Positions 34,201-41,490 are shown, counted from the stretch's first letter. The stretch: 64,000 nt of DNA from Manis javanica (GCF_040802235.1 NC_133158.1:164521401-164585400), one strand, 5' to 3'. The notes: generated by a model from the sequence alone, not told the origin. A program made the numbers and translations.

Positions 34201-37110
34201 CTGCTAGTCCAGAGCCACACTTTGTGTAGCAGGCCGCAGAGCTCAGGGGGGGACACAGTTCCCAGGCTCCTCTCCCTCCAGGCCTGGCCTTCGCTTCTCC
34301 CTGAGGCCTGTTCCTTCCCCTATCTGTTCTCCCCACCCCACCTCTCTATTTCTAGCCCCTATCTTGGCCCTGCAATGCCCTTATTTCCCAAGACTCCCAG
34401 CCCCATTGCCCAATATCACCCAACTATTTTGTCTCTCTAGAGGAAGAGCCTAATTGACTCTTCTTGGGTTAAATGTACATCCTTGGTCCAATCAGCTGTG
34501 GCTTGGGGCAGCTGCCTGGGCCCACTTCTTCAGCAGGAAAGACAATGGCTTTACCCAGGCAGCCATTTAACATTATGCTATGAACATCAAGCTTTATTAA
34601 CCCTGGCCCCTGGAGGGATGCCCGGATCAGTGGACAGGTCCCTGCCCCTCTGGAAAGGTTTGCTGGGACCCAGTCACTCTAGGGAAGGAGACCCTGCTCC
34701 CATAGACCCTCACTGGCTGACTCCAAAGAGCATGCTCAGGGTTGTCCATGAGAATCTCTCTGTGGGAAGGCACTCTCTCAGAGCATCTGGGAGAGAATCA
34801 AGTGACTACAAGTAGGTTTAGGCCACCAAAGCTCAGAGATCGTTTGACCGTGACTGCCATGCAAGGGTTTCCTTCTCTGACCACAGGGAAGCCTACCCCT
34901 GATGGGCTCAGAGGAGGGGGCACATGGTATGACGTAGGAGTCCAGCTTTTTTTTTGCAGTGGATATTCAGTTTTTCCAGCACCAATTGTTGAAAAAATGA
35001 TTCTTTCTCCACTGAATTGTCTTGGCAACCTTGTTGTAATTCTATTGATCATAAATGTGAGGGTTTGTTTTTGGACTCTTTATTTGGAGTCAGTTCTATT
35101 CCATTGGCCTATATGTCTGTCCTATGCCACTATTACACTCTCTATAGCTGTAGATTTATAGTTAGTTTTAAAATTGCAAAGTATGAATCTTCCAACTTTG
35201 TTCTCCTTTTTCAAGATTGTTTTGGCTATTCTGGGTTCCTTGTATTTCCATACAAATGTTGGGACAAGCTTGTCAGTTTAGCAAAGAAACCAGCTGGGGT
35301 AGGGGTTATGCTAAATCTATTGCTTTGGGGAGTATTACCATCTTAACTATAATAAGTCTTCAAATCTGTGAACATAAGCTATCTTTCTATTTATTTAGGT
35401 CTTTAATTTCTTTTGATGAAGTTTTATAGTTTTCAGAGTGTATGTTTTACACTTCTTTTATTAAGCTTATTCCTAAGTACTTCATTCTTTTTGATACTAT
35501 TGTGAATTGAATTATTAATTTCATTTTTGTTGTTCATCGCATGTGTATAGAAATACACTTGATTTTCTATACTGATGTGATATTCTGTAACCTTGCTAAA
35601 CTTATTTATTAATTCTAATCATTTTTTAGTGGATTCCCTTAGGATTTTCTATATTATAATATGTCCTCTACAAATAGTTTTATTTCTTCCTTTCTAATGT
35701 GGGTGCCTTTTATATCTTTTTCTTGCTTAATTTCCCTGGCTAGAACCTACAATACAATGTTGACTATAGAGATTAGAGGAGACTTTCTAGTCTTGTTCCT
35801 AATCCTAGGGGGAAGGTGATCACTTATTCATCATTCAGTATGATGTTAGCTGTGGAGTTTTCTTAGAAAAAAGAATCTTAGAGAAGCACTTCCCACCTTG
35901 TACTGTGTACATGAATCACTGAGCTGTTAGAATGCAGAGTATCTGGGGTAGAGCATGAGATTCTGCATTTGTAATAAGCTCCCGGATGATGCGTATGCTA
36001 CTAGGGACCACACTTTGAGTAGCACTCTTTGAAGTTCTTCCTTAGAACCTTCCCTTGATCAGGTAGAAGAAGTTATCTTCTGTACCTAGTTTTTTACTGT
36101 ACTGAGTTTTTTTTTACTCTTTCTGTACTCTCTCCTACGATTCTGATTAGATGTATGTTAGACTTTCTCATTCTATCCTCTATCATTTTAAAACCTGTCA
36201 TTTCTTCCAGCTTTTCATCTCTCTAAGTGTAATTTGGGTAATTTCTTTAGGTTCCTACTTCAGTTTATTAATACCTTCTTCAGCTCTGTCTAATCAACTA
36301 TGTCTAAAATTCTATAGTTCTCCTTCAAATATACTTGGTCATTTTTTTTATAAACTCATATTTCAGGCTCTTTTCTTAAAAAGCAACTTTGAGATATAAT
36401 TTACATGCCACATAATTCATCCATTTAAAGTATATAACTCAGCAGTTTTTAGTATATCCACAAATATGTGCAACCATAACCACAGTGAATTTTAAAACAT
36501 TTACTTCTCTGATTTTTTACTCCTAAATATTTCCATGTTTATTGCTTAAGAACAAGAACATTCTCTTAATATAATCATGATATAGTAACTGAAATCAGGA
36601 AAATTAACAATGATGTAACAGTATTATTTAATCCAAAGTCCATATTCAACTTTTGACAGTCATCCTAATGATGTCCTTTATGGTTATTCCCCACTCCCAC
36701 CCTGGTCCAGGGTCTAGTCCAGGATCATGCATCACATTTAATTGCCATGTTTCCTTTAATCTGGAACAATTCCCCAGGCTTTCCTTGTGTTTCATTATTT
36801 TGATATTTATGAAAGAGTGCAGAACAGTTTTTTGGTAGGATGTCCCCCATTTTAGGTTTGTCTGATGTTTTGCTATGAAAGGGATTGAATGGAACATTAT
36901 TTCTCACAGAACTAGAGCTAGTTAGAGGGAATACTTGTTCCCAAACTGTGATGTTTGCAGGAAGAATGATGGGGTGGATCTAAGTTGCATGGCTTCTGAG
37001 TCCTTGTTAAGTCTATATCTCCTGATCAATTCCTGTTTTCTCCCCTTTTTTGTGTCTAGCACAATTACTTGAAAACCACGATGAACCTCCAGCAAGCATA
37101 TAGAAAATAG
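1220..37110 (+). CDS. KIF9: KIF9, kinesin-9 family motor (3' part of the gene, 16 coding exons)
   Basis: Spliced, the exons listed below read without a stop for about 602 codons. In order they carry the late motor strands, switch I (NKNSSRSH), switch II (DLAGSE), the [12 protein letters not shown] helix, [20 protein letters not shown], the neck, coiled-coil segments and a charged tail ending at TAG 37108-37110. The sequence matches mammalian KIF9 throughout, as I recall that protein. The P-loop exon lies off the left edge. KIF9 is a plus-end microtubule motor, related to Chlamydomonas KLP1, associated with the central apparatus of motile cilia and sperm flagella. Roles with the GTPase GEM and at macrophage podosomes have also been described. 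All introns have GT/AG ends and phases agree across every junction. The product lacks one ~65-residue cassette exon and matches the shorter human isoform (about 725 aa) in length. The gene looks intact within the window. Confidence 0.97.
1835..2045 (+). mobile_element. Old LINE-1 fragment (sense)
   Basis: Phrases typical of LINE-1 ORF2 near its 3' end are recognisable in order: ATTGCTGGTGAAATATAAAATG, then TACTCCTAGGTATCCACC, then AGCAGCATTATTCATAATAG. Degraded and without an open frame. Confidence 0.75.
2420..4060 (-). mobile_element. Old LINE-1-type sequence (antisense), heavily diverged
   Basis: Reverse-complement LINE-1 ORF2 phrases run through the stretch: ATCCATTCTACACTGATGAC, TGGATCATAGATTATG, and the TATTCCTAGGTATTTGAT block. 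A HAL1-type relative is equally possible. It contains a local TTTGA expansion and duplication at 3366-3460. Confidence 0.65.
3366..3460. repeat. TTTGA pentanucleotide run with a ~50-bp duplication
   Basis: TTGATTTGATTTGATTTGAT is followed by GCAATTATAAATGGGATTG, and the same arrangement repeats about 50 bp later with one substitution (GCAATTGTAAATGGGATTG). Probably slippage inside the old LINE-1. Confidence 0.85.
4222..4266. repeat. (CA)n microsatellite
   Basis: About 22 CA units, nearly uninterrupted, in a KIF9 intron. Confidence 0.95.
5085..5290 (+). repeat. MIR SINE
   Basis: Matches the MIR core in order: a GGCTTCAAATCCAGG-like phrase, TGAGCAAATCACTCATCTCT, CCCCAGTTTGC, GCTAATAGTACCTATTCC and TTAGATGGGATCATTAA. 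Confidence 0.8.
5310..5700 (-). mobile_element. LINE-1 3' end fragment (antisense)
   Basis: Begins with a T-rich tail and contains ATTGTGGTGTAACAACATATAA, GTCACCGTACAGTTATAAAT and ATAGTCACCATGCTGTACAT, which are typical of older mammalian LINE-1 3' UTRs read backwards. Confidence 0.7.
6495..6960 (-). mobile_element. Old LINE-1 fragments (antisense)
   Basis: AATGTGGTATACCATATTGA and CATCCTTGCATCCCCAGGGG are reverse-complement LINE-1 ORF2. The first half (ACCATTGTTAACATCTTGG) is another old LINE-type piece whose family I cannot name. Confidence 0.6.
7222..7305 (+). CDS. KIF9: KIF9 exon: switch I region
   Basis: This 84-nt exon lies between a pyrimidine-rich ...CTTCAG acceptor and a GTAAGT donor. 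It encodes [20 protein letters not shown] and then CIFTIYVE. The N..SSRSH motif is switch I, which senses the ATP gamma-phosphate. Phase 0 at both ends. Confidence 0.96.
7417..7509 (+). CDS. KIF9: KIF9 exon: switch II region
   Basis: A 93-nt exon encoding [20 protein letters not shown] followed by [17 protein letters not shown] is the Walker B/switch II motif of kinesins. The acceptor is TTTCATAG and the donor GTAAGT. Without splicing the frame runs on into the intron to 7743; that extension is not coding. Confidence 0.96.
7720..7830 (+). repeat. MIR 3' part
   Basis: AACATTAAATGAGATGGG, AGCAAGATGCCTGGCACTTC and GTAAGTGCTCAGTAAAAGCTC follow the MIR consensus order. Confidence 0.75.
7830..8130. 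repeat. Degenerate tandem array built on ATTCAYAT/AGTATT words
   Basis: About 300 bp in which ATTCATAT, ATTCACA, ATTCAGATGA and GAGTAT-type words recur every 12-20 bp without a fixed period. It looks like an old, diverged minisatellite in the intron between the exons ending at 7509 and starting at 8588. Confidence 0.7.
8146..8456. mobile_element. Short non-autonomous DNA transposon with terminal inverted repeats
   Basis: The left end (GTTGACACTGAACAACTTGG, then CTGACCCCCC) and the right end (read backwards, GTTAACCCCAACAGGGGTTT) are imperfect inverted repeats bounding about 310 bp with AT-rich centre. It matches a common mammalian element of this layout as I remember it; I do not assign a family. 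Confidence 0.65.
8588..8735 (+). CDS. KIF9: KIF9 exon: motor alpha4 region and microtubule-binding loop
   Basis: A 148-nt exon encoding [20 protein letters not shown], then [20 protein letters not shown] and LTHALKDSL plus one base of the next codon. INKSL and [10 protein letters not shown] are kinesin landmarks near the microtubule interface. It ends in phase 1 at the donor GTGAGG. Confidence 0.96.
9312..9712 (-). mobile_element. MaLR-type solo LTR (MLT1/MST-like)
   Basis: Read on the - strand it opens TGTTATGGACTGAATGTTTG, continues AGGCGATTAGGT and TGGAGTCCCCATGATGGG, and closes with GAACTGTGGAAAACAAACGT and ATAGCAGCCTGAAC. This is the standard order of a MaLR LTR. No internal sequence is present. 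Confidence 0.85.
9784..9848 (+). CDS. KIF9: KIF9 exon: motor beta8 and [12 protein letters not shown]
   Basis: A 65-nt exon completing the glycine codon of DSLGGN and continuing [19 protein letters not shown]. The acceptor is TTTCTGCAG and the donor GTACGT. NCHVV replaces the NCNMV I recall from human KIF9, a mild difference. Confidence 0.95.
9849..12298. other. KIF9 intron, mostly without recognised repeats
   Basis: GC-rich intron sequence with several long chance open frames but no splice-supported exon. A MIR in reverse orientation (about 11690-11830) is the only repeat I recognise. Confidence 0.6.
12299..12376 (+). CDS. KIF9: KIF9 exon: end of motor and neck linker
   Basis: A 78-nt exon after TTTTTCAG, encoding [20 protein letters not shown] and EKYDTE before the donor GTACTA. 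The usual kinesin motif here is (S/T)LRFA.R. This copy reads SLQFTSR, with R to Q and A to T at normally conserved positions. Frame and splice sites are intact, so I treat these as substitutions in a working exon. Confidence 0.94.
12735..13040 (+). mobile_element. Old LINE-1 fragment (sense)
   Basis: CACCAGGGAAATGCAAATTA, AACCACTTTGGAGAGCATTT and ATTTGACTTCCCTTTAAG correspond to the late ORF2 of LINE-1. Strongly diverged. Confidence 0.7.
13168..13325. mobile_element. hAT-Charlie type short element (MER20-like)
   Basis: Bounded by imperfect inverted ends (TGGTTCTTGAACTT and GAGAACCACTGG) with the internal phrase CATCAGGGTCACCTGGCTGG, the usual layout of MER20/MER5-class elements. Similar relics lie at about 34068-34225 and 35880-36035. 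Confidence 0.7.
13335..13560 (+). repeat. MIR SINE, near full length
   Basis: AGCTGTATAACCTCAGCAAA, CGTCAGTTTCCTCATTTGTA, AGGTGTTGTGAAGACTAAGT and ATGCTCAGTAAGTGTTAG in MIR order. Confidence 0.85.
13985..14260 (+). mobile_element. LINE-1 3' end fragment (sense)
   Basis: Contains the C-terminal ORF2 region (ACTCAGCCATAAAAAAGAAT, ACACTAAGTGAAATACATCA) and the A-rich 3' UTR junction. Confidence 0.8.
14261..15880. other. KIF9 intron, no recognised feature
   Basis: About 1.6 kb of apparently single-copy intron. I see no exon with matching splice sites and no repeat that I can name. Confidence 0.5.
16085..16530 (+). mobile_element. LINE-1 3' end fragment (sense)
   Basis: ATTATGCTAAATGAAATCAG, GGGGATAGTGGCGGGGGCTG, ACAACTAGGTGAGAGGTGGA and a terminal TTAAATAAATGCAATTTG follow a LINE-1 3' UTR into its end. 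Confidence 0.8.
16555..16745. mobile_element. Short interspersed DNA element, same family as the flank of the 181-515 duplication
   Basis: AGAGCTTCGCTGTCCAGTAC at one end and the phrase CACATTTCAAGTGTTCAGTG recur in the left-edge repeat. TTTCCATCGTTACAGAAAGT closes the element. Probably an old hAT-like MITE; family not assigned. Confidence 0.55.
17433..17501 (+). CDS. KIF9: KIF9 exon: start of neck coiled coil
   Basis: A 69-nt exon encoding [20 protein letters not shown] and NSL. The leucine spacing (L..EL.LL.QEL) predicts a coiled coil, the likely dimerisation start. The donor GTAAGC opens directly onto a G-rich array. Confidence 0.95.
17510..17880 (+). repeat. G-rich imperfect minisatellite
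   Basis: About 370 bp immediately after the 17501 donor in which GGGCAGAGG, GGGGGCCAG and GGATGGGG-type words recur with loose 15-35 bp spacing. Many GGG runs lie close enough to form G-quadruplexes on the transcribed RNA. The long proline-rich frame on the other strand is a by-product. Confidence 0.7.
18288..18392 (+). CDS. KIF9: KIF9 exon: conserved post-neck segment
   Basis: A 105-nt exon encoding [20 protein letters not shown] and then [15 protein letters not shown]. The acceptor is the less common AAG type preceded by a good CTTCCTCCTCCTCC tract, and the donor is GTAAGG. Phase 0 at both ends. Confidence 0.95.
19539..19594 (+). CDS. KIF9: KIF9 exon: [18 protein letters not shown]
   Basis: A 56-nt exon after CCCTCTAG, encoding [18 protein letters not shown] plus two bases (AG) of an arginine codon completed by the next exon. 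Donor GTAAGG. Confidence 0.93.
20355..20445 (+). CDS. KIF9: KIF9 exon: [20 protein letters not shown] segment
   Basis: A 91-nt exon whose first G completes the arginine codon. It then encodes [20 protein letters not shown] and [10 protein letters not shown]. The acceptor is AAG and the donor GTAAGC. Charged and probably helical. Confidence 0.94.
20910..21043 (+). CDS. KIF9: KIF9 exon: AGLVDVD...KERLR segment
   Basis: A 134-nt exon encoding [20 protein letters not shown], then a lysine/serine-rich stretch ([18 protein letters not shown]) and AG of the next codon. Ending in phase 2 lets it join directly, in frame, to the exon at 23413 and skip the relic exon near 22.1 kb. Confidence 0.94.
21185..21320 (-). 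repeat. MIR (reverse orientation)
   Basis: GATGAGGAGACCAAGACTTA, GAGAGGGGAAGTCATTTCCG and GAGCAGTGGAGCTGAAG are the MIR core read backwards. Confidence 0.75.
22094..22272 (+). pseudogene. KIF9: Decayed KIF9 cassette exon (relic of the exon used in the longer isoform)
   Basis: From about 22152 one frame still reads [20 protein letters not shown] and then [20 protein letters not shown]. This closely resembles the 65-residue block found only in the longer human KIF9 isoform. Three signs point to decay. Where a donor should follow the final AG (22271-22272), the next bases are CT, so a single G to C change would have destroyed an AG|GTGACT donor. Without a donor the frame stops at TGA 22274. The upstream third does not align in the same frame, and no good acceptor with a pyrimidine tract is visible. 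The left boundary is uncertain. The comparison uses the human protein as I remember it. Confidence 0.72.
22273..23412. other. KIF9 intron before the 23413 exon
   Basis: No recognised repeat. Long open frames here run through the exon and into both introns and are not separately supported. Confidence 0.5.
23413..23627 (+). CDS. KIF9: KIF9 exon: PRTPPSK...coiled-coil segment
   Basis: A 215-nt exon, the longest internal one after the exon at 1220. It follows a strong pyrimidine tract and TTCAG, encodes [20 protein letters not shown], then an asparagine/lysine-rich helical stretch ([20 protein letters not shown]) and ends ...QKSQREKQ plus G. Donor GTAAAT. An antisense LINE-1 begins only about 300 bp downstream. 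Confidence 0.95.
24273..28075 (-). pseudogene. LINE-1 copy 1 ORF2 (endonuclease-reverse transcriptase), broken
   Basis: A 3.8-kb region, the normal ORF2 length. It starts at the ATG complementary to 28073-28075 and ends ISLICGR then a stop at 24273. Open pieces include the endonuclease domain (27740-28075), the reverse-transcriptase core (25939-26406, with [33 protein letters not shown] and FADDMILYI) and the C-terminus (24655-25140). Frames change several times, so no complete protein is encoded. Confidence 0.9.
28371..29240 (-). pseudogene. LINE-1 copy 1 ORF1 (RNA-binding chaperone), broken
   Basis: The C-terminal part 28371-28676 reads [20 protein letters not shown] and ends near [16 protein letters not shown], like ORF1p. 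The amino-terminal coiled-coil part ([20 protein letters not shown] near 29090-29160) is separated from it by stops. Confidence 0.85.
29200..29730 (-). repeat. Three tandem ~179-bp units in the LINE-1 copy 1 5' UTR
   Basis: The phrase GTCAAC...ACAGGGAGCAGC recurs with GGGA at 29317, 29496 and 29675, a spacing of exactly 179 bp both times. Each unit also carries TAATCCCCTAAGCTGCC-, GGCCTAGGGCACTGG- and GAGCCCCTT-type words. This resembles promoter monomers in some rodent LINE-1 families. Confidence 0.88.
31488..31664 (+). CDS. KIF9: KIF9 exon: [20 protein letters not shown] segment
   Basis: A 177-nt exon after CCCCTGCAG that completes the glycine codon, then [20 protein letters not shown] and a helical [20 protein letters not shown]. 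It ends RLRLLT plus one base, with donor GTTCGC, a weaker donor than its neighbours. The Asp/Glu-rich start is conserved in KIF9. Confidence 0.95.
31827..31939 (+). CDS. KIF9: KIF9 exon: [16 protein letters not shown] segment
   Basis: A 113-nt exon after CCCTGCAG, encoding [20 protein letters not shown] and [18 protein letters not shown]. It is one residue shorter than the human sequence I recall (FIP here, FVIP there). Donor GTGAGT, phase 0. Confidence 0.95.
32317..32421 (+). CDS. KIF9: KIF9 penultimate coding exon
   Basis: A 105-nt exon after CTTCTAG, encoding [20 protein letters not shown] and [15 protein letters not shown]. Donor GTAACT. It is followed by a 4.6-kb intron built largely of old LINE-1 and hAT-type fragments. 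Confidence 0.95.
33120..34060 (-). mobile_element. Old LINE-1/HAL1 fragment (antisense)
   Basis: ATCATTCCATGTCAGCACAT, ACTCCATTGTGAGGGTGTAT, GGTGCCATTTTTTAACTATT and GCCAAATTGCCTGCCTAGAA are LINE-type ORF2/3' sequence read backwards. Confidence 0.75.
34945..35870 (-). mobile_element. Old LINE-1 ORF2 fragment (antisense)
   Basis: CCAGCACCAATTGTTGAAAA, TTTTGGCTATTCTGGGTTCC, ATTACCATCTTAACTATAAT and TGGCTAGAACCTACAATACA correspond to LINE-1 ORF2 in reverse. Much more diverged than copies 1 and 2. Confidence 0.8.
36360..36960 (-). mobile_element. Old LINE-1 3'-region fragments (antisense)
   Basis: GAGATATAATTTACATGCCA with CATTTAAAGTATATAACTCA, and later GGATGTCCCCCATTTTAGGT, match old LINE-1 3' UTR sequence I recognise. 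Subfamily not assigned. Confidence 0.6.
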
Positions 37111-37345
37111 GGCTTCATCGCCAGTGCCTTGAAGGACAAGACCCCCAGCAACTCCTGCGTGCTCTAGTGGAGCTGCTAAATCACCTGCCTGGAGCTACGA
37201 CTACTGTGCTCCAAAACCGGGGCCCCTGCCTTCCAGGAGGAACACCCTTCAAGGGACACTCATGCTCATCTTCACGTGACACTTCCGGTTTCAATCCACT
37301 GTCTTATATGCAGGGACGGAATAAAGTAACTTCCTAGTTTGGACT
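37060..37345 (+). CDS. KIF9: KIF9 last exon: C-terminus, stop and 3' UTR
   Basis: After TGTGTCTAG the exon encodes [16 protein letters not shown] and stops at TAG 37108-37110. The 3' UTR is short. AATAAA lies at 37320-37325, so cleavage should fall around 37340-37350; the exact end is inferred. Confidence 0.93.
37320..37325 (+). promoter_or_regulatory. KIF9: KIF9 polyadenylation signal AATAAA
   Basis: A canonical hexamer 210 bp after the stop codon, followed by a T/GT-rich stretch (TTCCTAGTTTGG, TAGTGTTCATC) that can serve as the downstream element. Confidence 0.85.
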
Positions 37346-37349
37346 TCTA

Positions 37350-38940
37350 GTGTTCATCCAAGAACTTAATTTTATTCCCTGTCTGGGAAGATGGCTTCCC
37401 CTATGTACAGGTGGGGTCAGAACTGAATCTCCAGTAAGAAAGTGAAAAAGTGGCTCAACCAGGCTCTTCCTGGCAAGCCTGTGTCCCACTGGTCAGCCTC
37501 TTCCCTTTCCTGAATGGACATCATGGGAGTGAGCTGGGTCTGCGAAGCCCCAGTTCTCCTTCAGACCACAGGTTCTCTCAGGGCATCCTCTCTGCATTCC
37601 TGAGCCAGTGAAGGAAGGAGGCCCTCCTTCCTCAGCAACTAGGAGAGGATCTAGATGGATATGCTGAGAGGCAGACTTTTTATCTCAAAATAAGAAGAGG
37701 CTTAAAATGAGAGCAGTCCCAGCATGAAGTCAGCAGCAGGAGCCCCTCTGGGAGTGCTGTCTGGCAAAGAGGTCACAGAACCTTCCCAGGATGAAAGGTT
37801 GAACCAGATGGTGTCTGTCAATCAAAGGCCAATCAAAGACCCTTGATTCTATTCTTCAGCCCATCAATGGTGGATGGATGGGGTTCTGAGGAAGAGGGAA
37901 AGCAGAAAGGCTTTCCTTGAGGTCTCTGCCTTCTCTCCTGTCCAGCCCCTTTCTCTTTCACTGACTGCTACGTAATGGTCCTCAAACAGCTTTCAGAGAC
38001 TTCCACTAAACCAAGGCTTCCCTGAGCAGCTTTGAAGCCCCCCAACTTCATTCCCCCAGATGACAAACATGGGGACAGTCACTGACTAGCTCTACTGGTG
38101 TGCACACAGTCCTGCTGGCCAGTCTTCATGTTTCCTTTTATTGTGGCCAAATAGATAAATCTGCCCAGGTTCTGTGCACTTCAGTCTTAGGCAGAGGTTT
38201 GATTCCTTCCCTTCTTAGCTGGCCCTGCTTTTACCAGGACTTGTTTGGGGGTTTTCAGGTCTTTGGGGCATCTCAAGAAACAGGACCTAGTGAACAGGGC
38301 GCATCACCTTGCTGGGACCACAGGAAGCAGTCTCTTGAGGGATCACCAGTCCCCCTCCTTCATCCCTGTCACTGGCTGAAATGGCCTGACCCTGTTGGAA
38401 GTCCCTCGAAAGAATTCCTGGTCAGCTGGGCCTGGGACCCACTGGCCAGGGCAAGCTGAGCACGTGCGTCTCTGGCTCATTCATCCACAGGCCTCTTTGG
38501 TCAGTTCTGGCATAAACCCAAACAAGTAATAGGCATGGCCAGAGCCATGCCAATAAAACAACATAGCTCAGTAGATAATCCTTCACAAAAACTCTTCACG
38601 GGAGTGGATATTTCCAACATGACAGGGAGGTAGGGGGCACCATGTCCATCCAAATGGGTCTGTTGTAGAAAATGGTTGATGTTGGGCCAATATGACTACC
38701 AGAATCACCCCTGAGGAGACTTCCAATTCTATCAAGTGACAGATACCCTGAAAACACTCCTGCTACACACAGAGATGCTGGCTAAAGTATAATATTCTAC
38801 ATGCAAAGCTAAATTTGCAGGAAAGAAAGGGAACTGCCAGGAGCTGGAGAACTGAAAACCCTAGTGGCCAGCATGTGAACTAGCTGTGGCTGCCAGGGAT
38901 GGGGAAAAGCTGTGTGTGAGTGAATTGTTGCTCTTGAGTG
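37350..38940. other. Intergenic sequence downstream of KIF9, no recognised feature
   Basis: About 1.6 kb that appears single-copy. The longest chance frame (38100-38459, 119 codons) has no family resemblance, Kozak context or splice support that I can see. Confidence 0.5.
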
Positions 38941-38944
38941 TTAA

Positions 38945-39040
38945 TGTCCATCTAAGGACAAGAAATAAGACTTTGGCCCATGGCCAATGCAAAGGAGGAA
39001 ATGGGACCCCCTGTGTAAAGCTGGCACCCTGAAGGCTTCT
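38945..39040. repeat. Inverted repeat, left arm
   Basis: Starting TGTCCATCTAAGGACAAGAA at 38946, this arm is the reverse complement of 39654-39746, with one substitution (GCAAAGG versus ACAAAGG) and one 1-bp indel over about 90 bp. The arms are separated by about 610 bp. Confidence 0.92.
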
Positions 39041-39649
39041 CCTCGATGAAGAGGTGAGCTAGAAGAAGCTCCCTTGCTGGCCTGGAGAACTAGCAAGGAG
39101 ACTCTGCCCCTAGAAGGGGAAGCAGGTCCTGTGAGAATCTGCACAAATGTGCAGGCTTGGGATTCAAATTTACACTGTGCCATACAGGAACTGCCAGGCT
39201 GAGGAATTAACATAAAAATTATCCCAAGTCTGAAACATTGAGGAGGATCAAATAAAAAAATCTACTGTACATGCCCTGTACCCAGCCACACAGCATTCCC
39301 ACAAAGCCCGAGTAAACATGAGCACCAAAGATTAAACATGCACATACACACATGAATATGTGTGTGCACATGCATGTGCAGAAGGAACCTATCATGGTGG
39401 AGGCATAATGAAAGCAGGATCAGGATCAAACTTATAAGAACTTCAGATAGCAAATTATTGGATAAATATTATATAATATATATGTTTTAAATAAAGACAA
39501 AAGTAGGAATCAAAAATGATAAAGGCGATCAAAGTAGATCACAGATTTTTAAAAAAGAATTTCTAAGGATGAAAAAAATGTAGTTCTAAAAGTTAAAATG
39601 ACAGACCAGAAACAGTAAAAGAGAGTTAGGGACCTGGAGGTTGGATCTA

Positions 39650-39747
39650 AAGAAGCCTCAGGGTGCCAGCTTTACACAGGGGGTCCCATTTCCTCCTTTG
39701 TATTGGCCATGGGCCAAAGTCTTATTTCTTGTCCTTAGATGGACATA
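39650..39747. repeat. Inverted repeat, right arm
   Basis: Partner of 38945-39040. It contains GGGTGCCAGCTTTACACAGG and ends TTGTCCTTAGATGGACA. The matching peptides in opposite frames (ALHRGSHFLLCIGHGPKSYF) arise only from the inverted repeat and are not evidence of coding. Confidence 0.92.
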
Positions 39748-40009
39748 GAGGGATAAAGAAATGGAAAATTGAAAGCTTGGATAGGAGACATGGTGGAGAG
39801 AATGAGAAGATCCAGTGTACATCCAGTCACAGACCCAGAGGAGATTATAGGGAGATCACTCTCTCAGAGATCCCATCCAGTCTTGTGGCTTTAAACATCA
39901 TATCTATACCAACTCTTAATTTTATGTATCTAGCCTAGACTGCTCTTCTGAAATCCAAACCTATGTAGCCAACTAACTTGTCATCTCCTCTTGAATGTCT
40001 AGTAAGACA

Positions 40010-40700
40010 TTTACAAATCAACATGTTTAAAACTAAATGCCTACCTGCTTCCCAAACATGTTCCACCCACAGTCTCCTTTATCTCAACCCAATTAATTGC
40101 TCAGGCTAAAATCCTTAGTTTTGTACTTCACTCCTCTTCCTCACACCCCTGTCAAGAAATTCAGCAGACTTTACCTTCCAATTATATTAAAAATATGACT
40201 ACTAGACTGGATATTGTAACACCTCCAAACTTATGTCCTTACTTTCTCCCTTGCTCACTTATAGTCTATTTCCAGAACATTTACCTGGTTGATAATTTTG
40301 AAGTATGTTAGATCACATATGTTAGGTCACCACTACTCAAGCTTCTATGGTTCCTATTTCAGAGTGAAATCCAAGTCCTTAACACAGCTCACAGGCCCTA
40401 CATGGTCTTGCCTCCTGTGACTTTATTCTCAGCTCCTCTTCTCTCCCCCTTGCTCACTCTGCTCTGGCCACACGGGCCTCTTCACTGTTTGTCAAATATG
40501 CCAGGTGGCAGTTAGGGCCTCAGGACCTTTGCACTAGCTGTTCCCACTGCCTGGAACATTCTTCCCCCAGATGTCCATATGGCTCACTCTGTCACTTCTT
40601 TCAAGCCTTTGCTTAAATGGCACCTTCTGCAGCAGGTGCTGTCATGCCTTTTCTGTAGTCCCCTGCACTCATCATTCCTGCTAATGGCCCCCTACTGAAA
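40010..40700 (-). mobile_element. L2 LINE 3' fragment (antisense)
   Basis: The familiar reverse L2 sequence is present in order: GTGAAATCCAAGTCCTTAAC, CACAGGCCCTACATGGTCTT, CTCTGGCCACACGGGCCTCT, CAGGACCTTTGCACTAGCTG, TGCCTGGAACATTCTTCCCC and TTCAAGCCTTTGCTTAAATG. Confidence 0.85.
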
Positions 40701-41294
40701 GCATCTGTCAAGTCTTTCTCAGCCACAGGTACTCACATGCTGCAGAGAGGGCCAGTGCCAAGGTTTTCACAACTTTAGGAGAAACCCGTGACCAGTGAGT
40801 TGGTGGGTGAACATCCCGGCCTCCTCTCCCTTGGCTGGGACAACTCCGAGGCATATTCTCCACTGTTTCCTGGGATTTCCCAGGATAAGCACAAGCTCAC
40901 ATATATATGAATAGAAACAAAGGAAAAATAATTGCTTAATAGTAGGAGTTAGTGGGATTGTCAAATAATATAAAATACCTAATATATTATTTTAAATAAT
41001 ACAAAACTATGATGAAAAGTATAAGGTTGAATCACTATAGCACCCAAGGTTTCTCTCTCAAGTTCTTAGATTCAAGGTCTGACAAAAATTCTGGACAGTC
41101 CTTCCTGTCTTCCATGATCTTTAATCTGAAGGGCTCAAGATACCTCTGTTGCTATGTCCTCAGGCATTATGTGCAAGTTCCAGTCCACTTGCCCTACCAC
41201 CAGCTAGGAGGTGGTGTCTCCAGGGAATCTCACTCTGGACTTGAGTGTTGATTAGCAGTTGCTTTTTTCTGAGGCAAGACGACATAGCAGCAGA

Positions 41295-41490
41295 GTATGA
41301 GCTTTGGGTGGAGACATCTGAGTTTAAATTGGACTCCATATCATACTGGCACAGGACCTTGGGCAGATCGTCCAATTTCCCTGCCTTCCCTTCCTCATGT
41401 GAAGAACAATAATTAATGATCTTGGGTCTCTGTGTAATGAAGGAATTAATGTATGTCTGGTGTACAGCAGGGCCTTGACCATCTGAAACT
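41295..41490 (+). repeat. MIR SINE
   Basis: GACATCTGAGTTTAAATTGG, ACCTTGGGCAGATCGTCCAA and TTCCTCATGTGAAGAACAAT in MIR order. A second short MIR lies at about 42920-43030 (CTGTGACCTTGGATGCCC, CATCTGTAAAATGGGAAC). Confidence 0.75.

Noticed and set aside
38941-39938. Same peptide in two opposite frames (38941-39213 and 39663-39938)
   Set aside because: Explained by the inverted DNA repeat, not by a duplicated gene.
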